Of a stretch of DNA of 64,000 bases, positions 18,060 to 26,937 are shown piece by piece; positions within the stretch are counted from its first letter, which is position 1, and each line of letters starts with the position of its first letter. The notes under the pieces were generated by a model. It was not told where the DNA came from. It was given only the letters and a program-made list of their open reading frames with translations, and ran no database searches. The position numbers and the translations under genes are program-made. This DNA is from an uncultured Brachybacterium sp. (GTDB taxonomy: Bacteria; Actinomycetota; Actinomycetes; Actinomycetales; Dermabacteraceae): positions 1 through 64,000 of the forward strand of contig NZ_CANMSY010000007.1 of assembly GCF_947500705.1 (NCBI RefSeq). Reading direction: 5' to 3'.

Positions 18060-18516
18060 GACGGAAGGGGTGCGGCAGGACGCGGTCCTCACGGGAGTAC
18101 AGGGCGGCCTGGTGCTCCAGGAAGTGTTCGACGGTGTGGTCGTACTGGACGACCATGACGGCCTGGCCGTACTCGCTGTCCGCGTCGAAGAACTGCGCCT
18201 GCAGGTGACGGTTGCCGAGCCCGTGGGCGATCACCCCCATCTCGTGGATCGAGGCGGGGCGGATGACGAGGACGTCGCTGGGCAGCACCTCGACGGTGAT
18301 GACCTCATCGCCCTCCCGGTGGAGCACGTCGCCGTCACGCAGCTCACGCAGCTCCGTGGGCAGGCGAAGGCCGATCTCGCGGCCTGAGGCCGTGGTGACG
18401 CGCTGGACGCGCTTGACGAGCTCGAGGTTGCCGAGACGGACCGGGTCGATGGTCACAGCGGAGCGCTCGGAGTCAGGAAGCTCGGAGAGGTTCCCGAGGG
18501 TCTGGGTGATGAGCAT
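18040..18516 (-). CDS. ureE: urease accessory nickel chaperone UreE
   Basis: A 158-residue nickel metallochaperone that delivers Ni to UreG. The peptide-binding domain covers roughly residues 1-75 and the metal-binding domain follows, with the conserved motif GNRHLQAQFF near 101-110, whose His is the key dimer-bridging Ni ligand. The tail ends in [10 protein letters not shown], a modest histidine-rich end rather than the long His-tail of some homologues. The start codon is preceded by AGGAG (TAGGAGGACC on the coding strand). Confidence 0.93.
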   Translation of the reverse strand: MLITQTLGNLSELPDSERSAVTIDPVRLGNLELVKRVQRVTTASGREIGLRLPTELRELRDGDVLHREGDEVITVEVLPSDVLVIRPASIHEMGVIAHGLGNRHLQAQFFDADSEYGQAVMVVQYDHTVEHFLEHQAALYSREDRVLPHPFRHAEHTH

Positions 18517-18572
18517 GGTCCTCCTATCGGAGAGATGGTCGGGTCGGAGATGTGGTCGGAGCAGAGCAGGGA

Positions 18573-20285
18573 TCAGAAGAGGAAGTAGCGCTGCGCCATG
18601 GGCAGCTCGTCGGCCGGCTCGGAGCGAACGACCTCCCCGTCGATGCGCACCTCGTAGGTCTGCGGATCGACCTCGATGGTCGGAGTGGCATCGTTCAGGC
18701 GCATATCGGCCTTGGAGATGTCCCGGTTCCCACGGGACTCCAGGCACCGACGTCGCAGCCCGAGCTTGCCGGGCACATCGTCCTCGAGAGCCACGGTGGG
18801 CAGGAACGTCACCGAGTTCTCGTTCACGTCGGAGCCCATGGCCCCGAAGCTGAGCCGGTGGGTGCGCGGCTGCGGCGTGGGGATCGAGCCGTTCGAATCG
18901 CCCATCGTCGACATCACGATGCGCCCGCTCTTGATGACCATCTCCGGCTTGACCCCGAAGAACTTCGGATCCCACACGACGATGTCCGCGAGTTTGCCCT
19001 CCTCGATCGAGCCCACTTCATGGGAGATCCCCTGAGCGACCGCGGGGTTGATCGTGTACTTGGCGATGTAGCGCTTGATGCGGTTGTTGTCGTCCAGCGC
19101 GGAGTCGCCCGGCAGCGGACCGCGCTGGGCTTTCATACGGTGGGCGACCTGCCAGGTGCGCAGGACGACCTCCCCCACGCGCCCCATCGCCTGCGAGTCC
19201 GAGGACGTGATCGAGAGCACGCCCATGTCATGCATGACGTCCTCCGCCCCGATCGTCTCGGGGCGGATCCTCGATTCCGCGAAGGCGACGTCCTCGGGCA
19301 GTCGGGGATCGAGGTGATGGCAGACCATGAGCATGTCGAGGTGCTCGTCGATCGTGTTGGTCGTGAACGGGAGCGTCGGGTTGGTCGAGGCGGGCAGCAC
19401 GTTGGGCAGCCCGGCGATCTTGAGGATGTCGGGGGCGTGACCGCCGCCGGCGCCTTCGGTGTGGAAGGTGTGGATGACCCGGCCGGCGATCGCCTTGATG
19501 GTGCTGTCGACGAAGCCGGACTCGTTCAGGGTGTCGGTGTGGATCGCGACCTGCACGTCGTAGGTGTCGGCCACCTGAAGGGCACGATCGATCGATCCCG
19601 GAGTCGATGCCCAGTCCTCGTGGATCTTCAGACCCGCCGCACCGGCCCGGATCTGCTCGCCGATGGCCTCGAGGTTGTGGCCGTGGCCCTTGCCGAGCAG
19701 GCCGATGTTGATCGGGAGATTCTCGGTGGCCTGCAGCATCTTCTGGATGTTCCAGGGTCCGGGAGTCACCGTGGTCGCACCGGTCGCATCGGTGGGCCCG
19801 GTCCCGCCCCCGAAGAGGGTGGTGGTGCCGTTGCCCAATGCCGTCTCGACCTGATCGGGTGAGATGAAGTGGATGTGGGTGTCCACGGCGCCGGCAGTGA
19901 TGATCTTGTGGGCGCCGTTGATCACCTCGGTCGCGACACCGATAGGGATGTCGACATCGTCCTGGATGTCGGGGTTGCCGGCGTTGCCGATCTTCATGAT
20001 CCGTCCGTCGCGCACAGCGACATCGGCGGTGAAGATCCCGGTGTGGTCGATCACGAGGGCGTTGGCGATCACGAGGTCAGGGACCCCCTGGTCGCGGGTG
20101 AGCCGACCGTTATGGCCCATCCCGTCCCGGATCACCTTGCCACCGCCGAAGTTCACCTCCTCGCCGTATTTGGTCCGATCGTCCTCGACGCGGGCGATCA
20201 GATCGGTGTCCGCCAGGCGCACACCGTCCCCGGTGGTGGGACCGTAGATCTCCGCATACTGCCGACGAGTCATCTCGAAGGACAT
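18573..20285 (-). CDS. ureC: urease subunit alpha
   Basis: A 570-residue catalytic subunit hydrolysing urea to ammonia and carbamate. All Ni-site and catalytic residues are visible with a constant offset of +3 from the Klebsiella enzyme: His137 and His139 (HIH), the carbamylated Lys220, His222, His249, His275, the mobile-flap Cys322 with His323, and Asp363. The start at [10 protein letters not shown] is preceded by an AGGAG-type site. It is therefore expected to be a fully active nickel urease once matured by UreDEFG. The upstream in-frame Met is less likely on length. Confidence 0.97.
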   Translation of the reverse strand: MSFEMTRRQYAEIYGPTTGDGVRLADTDLIARVEDDRTKYGEEVNFGGGKVIRDGMGHNGRLTRDQGVPDLVIANALVIDHTGIFTADVAVRDGRIMKIGNAGNPDIQDDVDIPIGVATEVINGAHKIITAGAVDTHIHFISPDQVETALGNGTTTLFGGGTGPTDATGATTVTPGPWNIQKMLQATENLPINIGLLGKGHGHNLEAIGEQIRAGAAGLKIHEDWASTPGSIDRALQVADTYDVQVAIHTDTLNESGFVDSTIKAIAGRVIHTFHTEGAGGGHAPDILKIAGLPNVLPASTNPTLPFTTNTIDEHLDMLMVCHHLDPRLPEDVAFAESRIRPETIGAEDVMHDMGVLSITSSDSQAMGRVGEVVLRTWQVAHRMKAQRGPLPGDSALDDNNRIKRYIAKYTINPAVAQGISHEVGSIEEGKLADIVVWDPKFFGVKPEMVIKSGRIVMSTMGDSNGSIPTPQPRTHRLSFGAMGSDVNENSVTFLPTVALEDDVPGKLGLRRRCLESRGNRDISKADMRLNDATPTIEVDPQTYEVRIDGEVVRSEPADELPMAQRYFLF

Positions 20286-20388
20286 GGGGCACTTCTCCTC
20301 ACAGGTGTCTGGATGGACCACAGGGGTCCGGGGTCGCGGCCGCGCGGCCGCGGGCTGGCCTCGTCACCGACGGCGGCGAGGGCCCCTG

Positions 20389-20769
20389 TCAGCGATCGAG
20401 CTTGCCGTTGACCTTGTCGTTCAGTCCGTAGACCTCACGGGTGCCGCCGAGATCGATCAGGGGGACGGTGTGCTTGTCACCGGGCTCGAACCGCACCGCC
20501 GTGCCGGCAGGGATGTCGAGTCGCTTGCCATAGGCGGCATCCCGGTCGAATTCGAGGCCCTCGTTGACCTCGAAGAAGTGGAAGTGCGAGCCGATCTGCA
20601 CGGGACGGTCGCCGGTGTTGGTGACATCCACGGAGATGGCCTCGCGGCCTGCATTGCAGAGGATCTTGTGCCGGTCGCCCAGCGTGATCGAGTCGTCGTC
20701 CGCGATCAGGTATTCCCCGGGGGTGACGGCGACATCGGTGGAGTGGCGGCGGTCATGTGCACGAACCAT
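20389..20769 (-). CDS. ureB: urease subunit beta
   Basis: A 126-residue structural subunit. The family features [10 protein letters not shown], the [17 protein letters not shown] stretch and the [13 protein letters not shown] segment are present in the right order. It is a separate gene rather than fused to ureA, as usual in Actinomycetota. The start at MVRAHDRR is preceded by AAGGAAGG. It lies 19 nt after ureA and 103 nt before ureC. Confidence 0.95.
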   Translation of the reverse strand: MVRAHDRRHSTDVAVTPGEYLIADDDSITLGDRHKILCNAGREAISVDVTNTGDRPVQIGSHFHFFEVNEGLEFDRDAAYGKRLDIPAGTAVRFEPGDKHTVPLIDLGGTREVYGLNDKVNGKLDR

Positions 20770-20788
20770 GGTGGTGTGCCTTCCTTGG

Positions 20789-21091
20789 TCAGCGGATCGG
20801 GTCGTGGACGGTGACGAGCTTGGTCCCGTCGGGGAAGGTGGCCTCGACCTGGACATCCGTCACCATGTCGGCGACACCGTCCATGACGTCGGACCGCGCG
20901 AGGATGGTGGCTCCCCAGTCCATGAGGTCGGAGACGGTACGACCGTCCCGGGCCCCTTCCAGGAGCTCGGCCGTGATCAGGGCGACGGCCTCAGGGTGGT
21001 TGAGCTTCAGGCCCCGATCGCGGCGTCGGCGCGCCAGATCGGCGACCACCACGATCAAGAGCTTTTCCTGTTCACGTGCAGTGAGGCGCAT
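20789..21091 (-). CDS. ureA: urease subunit gamma
   Basis: A 100-residue structural subunit with the classic start [12 protein letters not shown], the [10 protein letters not shown] segment and C-terminal [27 protein letters not shown] directly precedes the ATG. It is the first gene of the ureABCEFGD operon. A TATATT element about 53 nt upstream (minus strand, 21144-21149) could be the -10 box, giving a short leader. Confidence 0.96.
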   Translation of the reverse strand: MRLTAREQEKLLIVVVADLARRRRDRGLKLNHPEAVALITAELLEGARDGRTVSDLMDWGATILARSDVMDGVADMVTDVQVEATFPDGTKLVTVHDPIR

Positions 21092-21116
21092 GATTCTCCT
21101 AAGAACGAGGGGGGTA

Positions 21117-21149
21117 CTGGTTTTTCTTCTCCGGACGAAGTGAAATATA
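21117..21149 (-). promoter_or_regulatory. ureA promoter region with motif shared with the DMT gene
   Basis: On the coding strand a TATATT -10-like element (21144-21149) is followed by AGAAAAACCAG (21117-21127). The identical 11-mer occurs at 22632-22642 upstream of the DMT transporter, also in the same orientation. No good -35 box is seen. Confidence 0.35.
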
Positions 21150-21319
21150 CCTGGAGGAACCCGGGCGCTGTTTCCAGCGGTTTCCTGTGGAATGGCCCGA
21201 AGAATCCTCGATGGTGCGAATGCTCCGCTGGCCCGGCTACTTCCGGCACGGGACGCCCGCTGTCGGGCGACCTGCCGCCCGTGCACGCTCCGAGGAGGAG
21301 GCACTTGCGGCAGCGGCCA

Positions 21320-22522
21320 TCATCGGGAAGCGGGCGGCGACTCCGAGGTCTCGTCGGCGGGTTCGTCAGGGGTGTTCTCCCCCAGCAGCCGCAGGGGATC
21401 GTCCTGGGTCTGGTCGTAGATGTCGGTGCCGGGCGGAACATCCTTCTTGTCCGAGGCGGATCTGCCGAGCATCGCGTGGAACAGTCCGTTCTGGTACGCG
21501 ACCGCACCGAGCACGGCGACCACACCGATCACCTGCAGGGTCGACGGGATCTCGCTGAAGAGGATCGCGGCGATGAAGATCGTGGAGACCGGGGAGAGCA
21601 GCAGCAGGCCGGCCGAGAGGGTCGGGTTCATGTTCACCGAGCCGATCTGGACGAAGGTCCAGGCGATGAACTGTCCCAGCACCGCCAGCATGATCATCCA
21701 CAGCCAGTTCATGCCGTCGATCGGCGCCCCACCGGTGGGGTCGAAAGCGCCATCCGGCGCGGTGGGCAGCACGCCCTCCGCATTCAGCATGCCCTGCGTG
21801 AAGTTGAAGCCCTCTCCACGGAAGATCATGTAGGCGATCGGAGGGAAACCCTGGAAGAGGGAGACGATCGCGATCGGCTGCAGGTAACGACCGGGGTTCA
21901 CCCGGGTCGACTTGCGCGAGGTGTAGAGGTAGGTGCCGTAGCAAACTCCCGAGAGCGCCCCCAGCAGGGTGCCGAGGATCGCGATCGGGATGCCGGCGAT
22001 CGCGGCAGGGCCCACGGCCTCCCCGACAGGGTCGAACACGCCACCGACCATGGCGATGCCGACTGCCATGACGGGCAGCACGAACCAGTAGTTGCGCGGG
22101 ATCCGCTCACGGTCGATGAAGAACGCCAGCAGCGGCAGGATGATCACCTGAAGGTTCAACAGCACGGAGGCGATGCCGGCGCCCACGTAGAAGATCGAGT
22201 AGTTCCAGGCGGTGAAGTCGACGCCCAGGATCAGGCCCGCGATCGCGGCCCAGATGATGCCGTTCTTGTTGAGGGTCCCCTTCTTCCTGATCTCGACGAT
22301 GGCGAAAGGTACGAGGAAGAACAGCGCCAGCCAGCAGCGCAGGACCACGGAGGTCGCGGGCTCGAAGTTGGACGCCTTGACCCAGATGCCGGAGAAGGCG
22401 AGGCAGAGGGTTCCCAGCAGGAGGATGGTCACGGCCTTGCCGTGGCCAACATGATGCGCGGGCTGTCGAGTCGGCGACAGCTCCGAAGTTTTCGCCATGT
22501 CGGTGGGGATCCAATCGTTCAT
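21320..22522 (-). CDS. DMT-superfamily (EamA) transporter
   Basis: A membrane protein of 400 residues from the Met at 22522, with ten hydrophobic segments in two EamA-like halves (for example TILLLGTLCLAFSGIWVKA early on and FIAWTFVQIGSVNMNPTLSAGLL late). The C-terminal 50 residues are charged and cytoplasmic. A Met 8 codons further in is an alternative start, as neither has a strong ribosome-binding site; there is also an open frame further upstream but its composition is not coding-like. Substrate is unknown. It is upstream of ureA on the same strand and shares an 11-nt upstream motif with it, so a link to urea or ammonium metabolism is possible. Confidence 0.8.
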   Translation of the reverse strand: MNDWIPTDMAKTSELSPTRQPAHHVGHGKAVTILLLGTLCLAFSGIWVKASNFEPATSVVLRCWLALFFLVPFAIVEIRKKGTLNKNGIIWAAIAGLILGVDFTAWNYSIFYVGAGIASVLLNLQVIILPLLAFFIDRERIPRNYWFVLPVMAVGIAMVGGVFDPVGEAVGPAAIAGIPIAILGTLLGALSGVCYGTYLYTSRKSTRVNPGRYLQPIAIVSLFQGFPPIAYMIFRGEGFNFTQGMLNAEGVLPTAPDGAFDPTGGAPIDGMNWLWMIMLAVLGQFIAWTFVQIGSVNMNPTLSAGLLLLSPVSTIFIAAILFSEIPSTLQVIGVVAVLGAVAYQNGLFHAMLGRSASDKKDVPPGTDIYDQTQDDPLRLLGENTPDEPADETSESPPASR

Positions 22523-22872
22523 CAGAGGGAGGGCCGGCACGGCGCGAGCCGAGAGAAGACAGCCCGTCGCACAGGGGGAGTGCGCAGGTGTGAAGAAGTG
22601 CGCGAGAGGTGCGCGGTGGCGTCTGGGTTCTCTGGTTTTTCTCGGAATTCTTCGGAGAACTTCACGACAGGATTCACCGTAGCCCGGCCTTTTTCGCCGC
22701 TCCGGGACGTTGGTCACTTTTCCGAGAGCGGATTTCCCGCCCTCTCTAAAACCACTCGAACAAAAAGTCCGCCGCTAGAAAATCCGTGCGCGAAAATCCG
22801 TGCGCAGAAAATCCGCCCGCCTGCGAGGCGCCTCTCCCCGCCTGCGGAACCCGCCCGCGTACCCTCTTCTCC
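22523..22872. other. 350-nt divergent regulatory region
   Basis: This stretch lies between the minus-strand DMT gene and the plus-strand ArsR gene. It is markedly A+T-richer than its surroundings (22630-22800) and carries three direct repeats at 22778-22820 and the shared 11-mer at 22632-22642. No gene is supported. Confidence 0.6.
22778..22820. repeat. three 14-nt direct repeats, probable operator
   Basis: GAAAATCCGTGCGC occurs perfectly at 22778 and 22792, and as GAAAATCCGCCCGC at 22807. Repeats of this size, spaced about one and a half helical turns apart upstream of a regulator gene, look like a multi-site operator. The ArsR start is 53 nt further on. Confidence 0.6.
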
Positions 22873-23262
22873 ATGGACACCTCCGGCTCCCTGCACATGC
22901 CGCGGCCCGCGACGGAGGTCCGTGACGAGGAGCTGGTCGACGAGCTGAGCACACTGCTCGAGCAGGCCAAGGGCTTCGACCAGCTCGCGGAGAGGATGGC
23001 GCTGCTGTCGGATACGCGCCGACTGCGGATCCTGTTCTGCATCCACGCCCACCCTGGGATACGCAGCTCGGACATCGCCCGCGCCACCAGGGCCCACGAC
23101 TCGACCACCTCTCATGCCCTCGCACTGCTGCGCGAAGCCGGCTGGGTGCGCGCCGTGCGCACCGGCCGCGAGGTGCGCTACGAGCTGGCCGACGATTTCA
23201 TCCACGACCTGCTGCACGACATGGGCTCCGATCACCTGCCCGGCGTCCGCCATCCGCACTAG
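22873..23262 (+). CDS. ArsR/SmtB-family metal-responsive regulator
   Basis: A 129-residue winged helix with the ArsR pattern ALLSDTRRLRIL, recognition helix SSDIARATRAHDSTTSHALALLREA (starting near residue 70) and wing VRTGREVRYELAD. The C-terminal helix is rich in possible metal ligands (DDFIHDLLHDMGSDH, then RHPH), reminiscent of the alpha-5 sites of the nickel/cobalt sensors NmtR and KmtR. No Cys-based alpha-3 site is seen. It is 53 nt upstream of the FecBCD-type importer on the same strand. Control of that importer by a metal, most interestingly nickel, is inference. Confidence 0.85.
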   Translation: MDTSGSLHMPRPATEVRDEELVDELSTLLEQAKGFDQLAERMALLSDTRRLRILFCIHAHPGIRSSDIARATRAHDSTTSHALALLREAGWVRAVRTGREVRYELADDFIHDLLHDMGSDHLPGVRHPH

Positions 23263-23315
23263 CACCCGCCTGGCAATCCCTGGCATATCGAGCAGTCCCG
23301 CTCCACATCACTTGT

Positions 23316-24539
23316 ATGGTCGTGCAAATGACTGCGGATCGATGTTCCCTGGGAGCAGAGCCTGCCGCGCCGGGAGCAGCCTCCCCCGGCCCAGGCTCCG
23401 CCGCCTCCCGCCGCGTCGAGGGGCGTGACCTCGCCGCCCCCAGCCGGCCGGGCCCCCCTGCATCCTCCGCACCCGCGCCCGCACCCGATGCGCTGGGAGT
23501 GCGTGCACGTGGCCGCCGCTCCGCCGTCGCCCTCGCGGTGCTCGTGGTGGTCACGGCGCTCAGCGTGGTGATCTGCCTGGGCATCGGCCCGGTCCAGATC
23601 TCGCCGGGAGTCACCGCGCGGGTGATCGCCCAGCATCTCGGTCTGCCGATGACGGTCTCGTGGGAGGCCGCGACGGATTCCATCGTCTGGGCCGTGCGCC
23701 TGCCGCGGGTGCTGATGGGGGCGGCCGTCGGCGCCTGCCTCGCGATCAGCGGCGCCGCGCTGCAGGCCATGGTGCGCAACATGCTCGCCGACCCCTACAT
23801 CCTCGGGGTCTCGGGCGGCGCCTCCACCGGTGCCGCGGCCGCGATCCTCTTCGGGGTCGGCGCGGCATTCGGGGAGTACGCGCAGTCGCTGCTGGCCTTC
23901 GTGGGCGCGCTCTCGGCGGCGCTGCTGGTGTTCCTCATCGCCCGCACCGGCGGGCGGGTCACCTCGCTGCGGCTGCTGCTGTCCGGCGTCGCGGTGGGTT
24001 ACGCACTCACGGCGGTGACGAACCTGCTGATCTTCTCCTCGGACTCCGCGGAGGGGTCGCGCTCGGTGATGTTCTGGATGTTGGGCTCCTTGTCGCTGGC
24101 CCGCTGGAACGCCTTCCTGCTGATAGCGATTCTCGCTGCCGCGCTGGGTGTCGTGGTGATGATCCTCGGGGCGCGGGTGCTGGATGCGCTGAGCGCCGGG
24201 GACGAGATCGCCCACGGGCTGGGCATCTCCCCGGACCGCGCCCGGATCGTCTTCCTGCTGGTGGTCTCGCTGTGCACGGCGGCCGCCGTCGCCGGCGCCG
24301 GGGCGATAGGCTTCGTGGGTCTCGTGATCCCGCACCTGGCACGCCGCCTGGTCGGGGCCCGACACCGCGTGCTCATCCCCGCGAGCGCCCTGCTGGGCTC
24401 ACTGTTCCTGCTCTGGGCGGACGCCTTCGCCCGCGTGGTGATGCAGCCGCGCGAGCTGCCGATCGGCGTGCTCACCGCCGCCATCGGCGCCCCCTTCCTG
24501 CTCCTCCTGGTCCGTCGCCTCTACGCCCGTCAGGGCTGA
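23316..24539 (+). CDS. FecCD-family ABC permease
   Basis: A 407-residue permease with about ten transmembrane segments. FecCD hallmarks are present: RLPRVLMGAAVGACLAISGA near residues 128-147, LADPYILGVSGGAS near 156-169 and GFVGLVIPHLARRLVG near 331-346, the loop that touches the ATPase. The first 65 residues are a Pro/Ala-rich hydrophilic extension. Such permeases carry iron-siderophores, haem, cobalamin or, in Helicobacter, nickel and cobalt chelates. Binding protein and ATPase genes follow immediately. Confidence 0.9.
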   Translation: MVVQMTADRCSLGAEPAAPGAASPGPGSAASRRVEGRDLAAPSRPGPPASSAPAPAPDALGVRARGRRSAVALAVLVVVTALSVVICLGIGPVQISPGVTARVIAQHLGLPMTVSWEAATDSIVWAVRLPRVLMGAAVGACLAISGAALQAMVRNMLADPYILGVSGGASTGAAAAILFGVGAAFGEYAQSLLAFVGALSAALLVFLIARTGGRVTSLRLLLSGVAVGYALTAVTNLLIFSSDSAEGSRSVMFWMLGSLSLARWNAFLLIAILAAALGVVVMILGARVLDALSAGDEIAHGLGISPDRARIVFLLVVSLCTAAAVAGAGAIGFVGLVIPHLARRLVGARHRVLIPASALLGSLFLLWADAFARVVMQPRELPIGVLTAAIGAPFLLLLVRRLYARQG

Positions 24540-24569
24540 GCACGCCACCGCTCCTCCGGAAGGTTCCCC

Positions 24570-25619
24570 ATGACTCAGCACCTCGCTCGTCGGCCCGCAG
24601 CCGGCCCCCTGAGCCGCCGCACCGCCCTGGCAGGGATCGTCGGGCTCGTCGGCCTCACCGCCACGGCCTGCGGCTCCGAGGCCGGCGGTGGGGCGGCCCC
24701 GGACGGTGACGCCGCCGGTACCGCGGGCGGATTCCCGCTCGAGCTCGCCAACTGCGAGGCCACGCTCACCTTCGACACCCCGCCGGAGCGGATCGTGCTG
24801 CTGGAGTCCGCGCCGGTGACCACGCTGGACGGGATCGGGGTGCTGGACCGAGTCGTCGCCCGCGCGGGGGCCTTCCCGCTCGGGTACTTCGACGATGATC
24901 TGAGCGCCCGCCTCGAGGCGATCCCGGCGCTGTCCGAGGACATCGACGCCTCCGGTCACCTGCTGATCTCGCAGGAGGTCGTGATCGCCCAGGAGCCGGA
25001 CATCGTCTTCGGACTGCCGGACGGCGTCACCCGGGAGGCGCTGGCCGATGCGGGTGCGGAGGTCATGGTCCAGGACATCTTCTGCAGCACCGGCGGGGAG
25101 CGCGCGAGCTTCGAGACGCTGTACTCCTCGATCAGCACCTCCGGGCAGATCTTCGACCGGGTCACGGAGGCGGAGTCCCTGGCGACCTCGCTGCAGGAAC
25201 GGGTGGCCACCGTCTCCGAGTCCGCGCAGGGGCTCGGCACGACGACCGCTGCGGTGCTGTACCCCTCCGCCGGCGGCGGGCCGCTGTACACCTACGGCGC
25301 CGGCAGCATGGTCACCGCGCAGCTGGATGCCCTGGGCATCGAGAACGTCTTCGCGGACTCCCCGGAGCGCGTGTTCGAGATCAGCGCCGAACCGCTGCTC
25401 GCTGCGGACCCGGACGTGCTGATCGTGCTCTACCAGGGTGAGGGCGATGGCAGCGACCTCACCGCGGAGATGGTCAGCGAGGACCAGCTCTCGGGCCTGC
25501 GCGCGGTCCAGGAACAGGCGGCGCTGCCGCTGCTGTTCAACTTCGCCGAGCCCGCGTCCCCGCTCGTGGTGGACGGGCTGGAGAGGATCCACGAGTGGCT
25601 GCTCGAGCTCGAGGGCTGA
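24570..25619 (+). CDS. substrate-binding lipoprotein of the FecBCD-type importer
   Basis: A 349-residue class III binding protein. The signal peptide has a twin-arginine motif (LSRRTALAG) and a lipobox LTATAC ending at Cys34, so it is a Tat-exported lipoprotein. The mature part has the usual two-lobe arrangement, with ERIVLLES at the first lobe and EVVIAQEPDIVFGLP ahead of the linker helix. AAGG precedes the ATG. It ends with TGATG, overlapping the ATPase gene by one base. The ligand cannot be deduced; siderophore, haem or nickel chelate are options. Confidence 0.88.
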   Translation: MTQHLARRPAAGPLSRRTALAGIVGLVGLTATACGSEAGGGAAPDGDAAGTAGGFPLELANCEATLTFDTPPERIVLLESAPVTTLDGIGVLDRVVARAGAFPLGYFDDDLSARLEAIPALSEDIDASGHLLISQEVVIAQEPDIVFGLPDGVTREALADAGAEVMVQDIFCSTGGERASFETLYSSISTSGQIFDRVTEAESLATSLQERVATVSESAQGLGTTTAAVLYPSAGGGPLYTYGAGSMVTAQLDALGIENVFADSPERVFEISAEPLLAADPDVLIVLYQGEGDGSDLTAEMVSEDQLSGLRAVQEQAALPLLFNFAEPASPLVVDGLERIHEWLLELEG

Positions 25620-26509
25620 TGCTCCGACACCAGACCGGGTCCGACGCCGAGACCCGTGAGGAAACCGGTGAGGAGACCCGCGCCGGAACCATCGCCGGCT
25701 CCAGCGCCGCGGCCGGGCCCAGGGTGCTCCTGAGGGCCCGCGGGCTCCACCATGCCTTCGGCGCCACCCAGGTGCTCCGCGGGGTGGATCTCTCGGTGGC
25801 AGCCGGGGAGGTCCTCGGGCTCGTCGGCCCCAACGGCAGCGGGAAGACCACCGCCCTGCGGATCCTGCATCGCGCCCTCGTGCCGGACGTCGGCCAGGTG
25901 CTGCTCGACGGCCGCGCGCTGAGCACCTACTCGGGCCGCGAGCGGGCACGACGGATCGCGGTGATGGCGCAGGACATCTCCGGTGAGGTACCGCTGACGG
26001 TCGCGGATGTGGTGCTGCTGGGCCGCATCCCCCATTCCAGCACCTTCGGCTCGACGTCCGACGCGGACCTGCAGATCGCCTCTCGGGCGCTTGAGGACTC
26101 CGGCGCCCTGCATCTCGCGCAGCGCGAGTTCGGACAGCTCTCCGGCGGGGAGAAGCAGCGGGTGCTGATCGCCCGGGCGCTCGCCCAGCAGCCCAGCCTG
26201 CTGCTCATGGACGAGCCGACCAACCATCTCGACATCGGTTCGCAGCACCACGTGCTGCAGATCGTCCGCTCGAAGGGACTGGCGACCATCGTGGTCCTGC
26301 ACGACCTGAACCTCGCCGCCCGCTACTGCGATCGGGTGCTGGTGCTGGCCGATGGGCTCGTGCAGGCGGAGGGCCCTCCGCGGGAGGCACTGCCCGCATC
26401 CCTGGTCAGCGCCACCTACGGGGTCGCTGCCGAACGCGCCACGGCCGACGACGGCACCCCCCAGTTCCTGTTCCGCGGCCGCGGGCCATCTCCCGAGGGC
26501 ACCGCCTAG
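25619..26509 (+). CDS. FecE-type ABC ATPase
   Basis: A 296-residue ATPase. Walker A GLVGPNGSGKTT is near residues 69-80, the ABC signature LSGGEKQR near 174-181, and Walker B LLLMDEPTNHLD near 195-206. The first 35 residues are a hydrophilic extension. It overlaps the binding-protein gene by one base and completes the importer; no separate second permease gene is present, so the permease should act as a homodimer. Confidence 0.92.
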   Translation: MLRHQTGSDAETREETGEETRAGTIAGSSAAAGPRVLLRARGLHHAFGATQVLRGVDLSVAAGEVLGLVGPNGSGKTTALRILHRALVPDVGQVLLDGRALSTYSGRERARRIAVMAQDISGEVPLTVADVVLLGRIPHSSTFGSTSDADLQIASRALEDSGALHLAQREFGQLSGGEKQRVLIARALAQQPSLLLMDEPTNHLDIGSQHHVLQIVRSKGLATIVVLHDLNLAARYCDRVLVLADGLVQAEGPPREALPASLVSATYGVAAERATADDGTPQFLFRGRGPSPEGTA

Positions 26510-26551
26510 ACAGCACCACCCGGACAGCACCACCGAGACAGCGCAGTCCCC

Positions 26552-26581
26552 TGGACAATGGTGTGTCACGCACACTATGGT
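26552..26581 (+). promoter_or_regulatory. padR promoter with embedded 21-bp palindrome, leaderless
   Basis: A -35 box TGGACA (26552-26557) and a -10 box TATGGT (26576-26581) are 18 nt apart, placing the start of transcription at or just before the ATG at 26589. Between and over them lies a palindrome, ATGGTGTG and CACACTAT (26558-26565, 26571-26578) with a 5-nt centre and one mismatch. PadR repressors bind such sites, so autorepression is likely. Confidence 0.65.
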
Positions 26582-26588
26582 GTGGGGC

Positions 26589-26936
26589 ATGAGCGAGTCC
26601 TTCGATCCCCACCTGCAGGAGCTTCGGCGCGGCACCGTCGTACTGGCGTGCCTGCGGCTGCTGCGCACCCCCGGGTACGGATACAGCCTGCTCGAGCAGC
26701 TCGAGTCACGCGGCTTCACGACGGATGCCAACACGCTCTATCCCCTGTTGCGGCGTCTCGAGAAGCAGGGATTCCTGACCAGCGAGTGGAACACCGAGGA
26801 TTCCAGACCCCGGAAGTTCTACGTCACCTCGGCCGACGGCTCCAGCCTGGCCGAGACCCTCAGCCAGGACTGGGTCAATCTCTCCCGGTCCATCGCCTCC
26901 CTCACCGACGACCTGGGAACGCCCGAGGAGAACTGA
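26589..26936 (+). CDS. PadR-family transcriptional regulator
   Basis: A 115-residue winged helix. Typical features are RRGTVVLACLRLL, GYGYSLLEQLESRGF and the TLYPLLRRLEKQGFL recognition region, then the wing RPRKFYVTSADG. It overlaps its own promoter almost completely (see the palindrome upstream). It is followed one base later by a HAAS-type membrane gene, the standard PadR partner in Gram-positive bacteria. It probably senses a drug or membrane stress and controls this two-gene unit. Confidence 0.9.
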   Translation: MSESFDPHLQELRRGTVVLACLRLLRTPGYGYSLLEQLESRGFTTDANTLYPLLRRLEKQGFLTSEWNTEDSRPRKFYVTSADGSSLAETLSQDWVNLSRSIASLTDDLGTPEEN

Positions 26937-26937
26937 C

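Noticed and set aside
18552-19862. 436-codon plus-strand frame opposite ureC
   Set aside because: Antisense of the urease alpha gene, which has all catalytic residues; the composition reflects GC skew only.
23290-23330. Possible inverted repeat around TTGTA...TGCAA before the FecCD permease
   Set aside because: Only four of five pairs match and it overlaps the start codon; too weak to call an operator.
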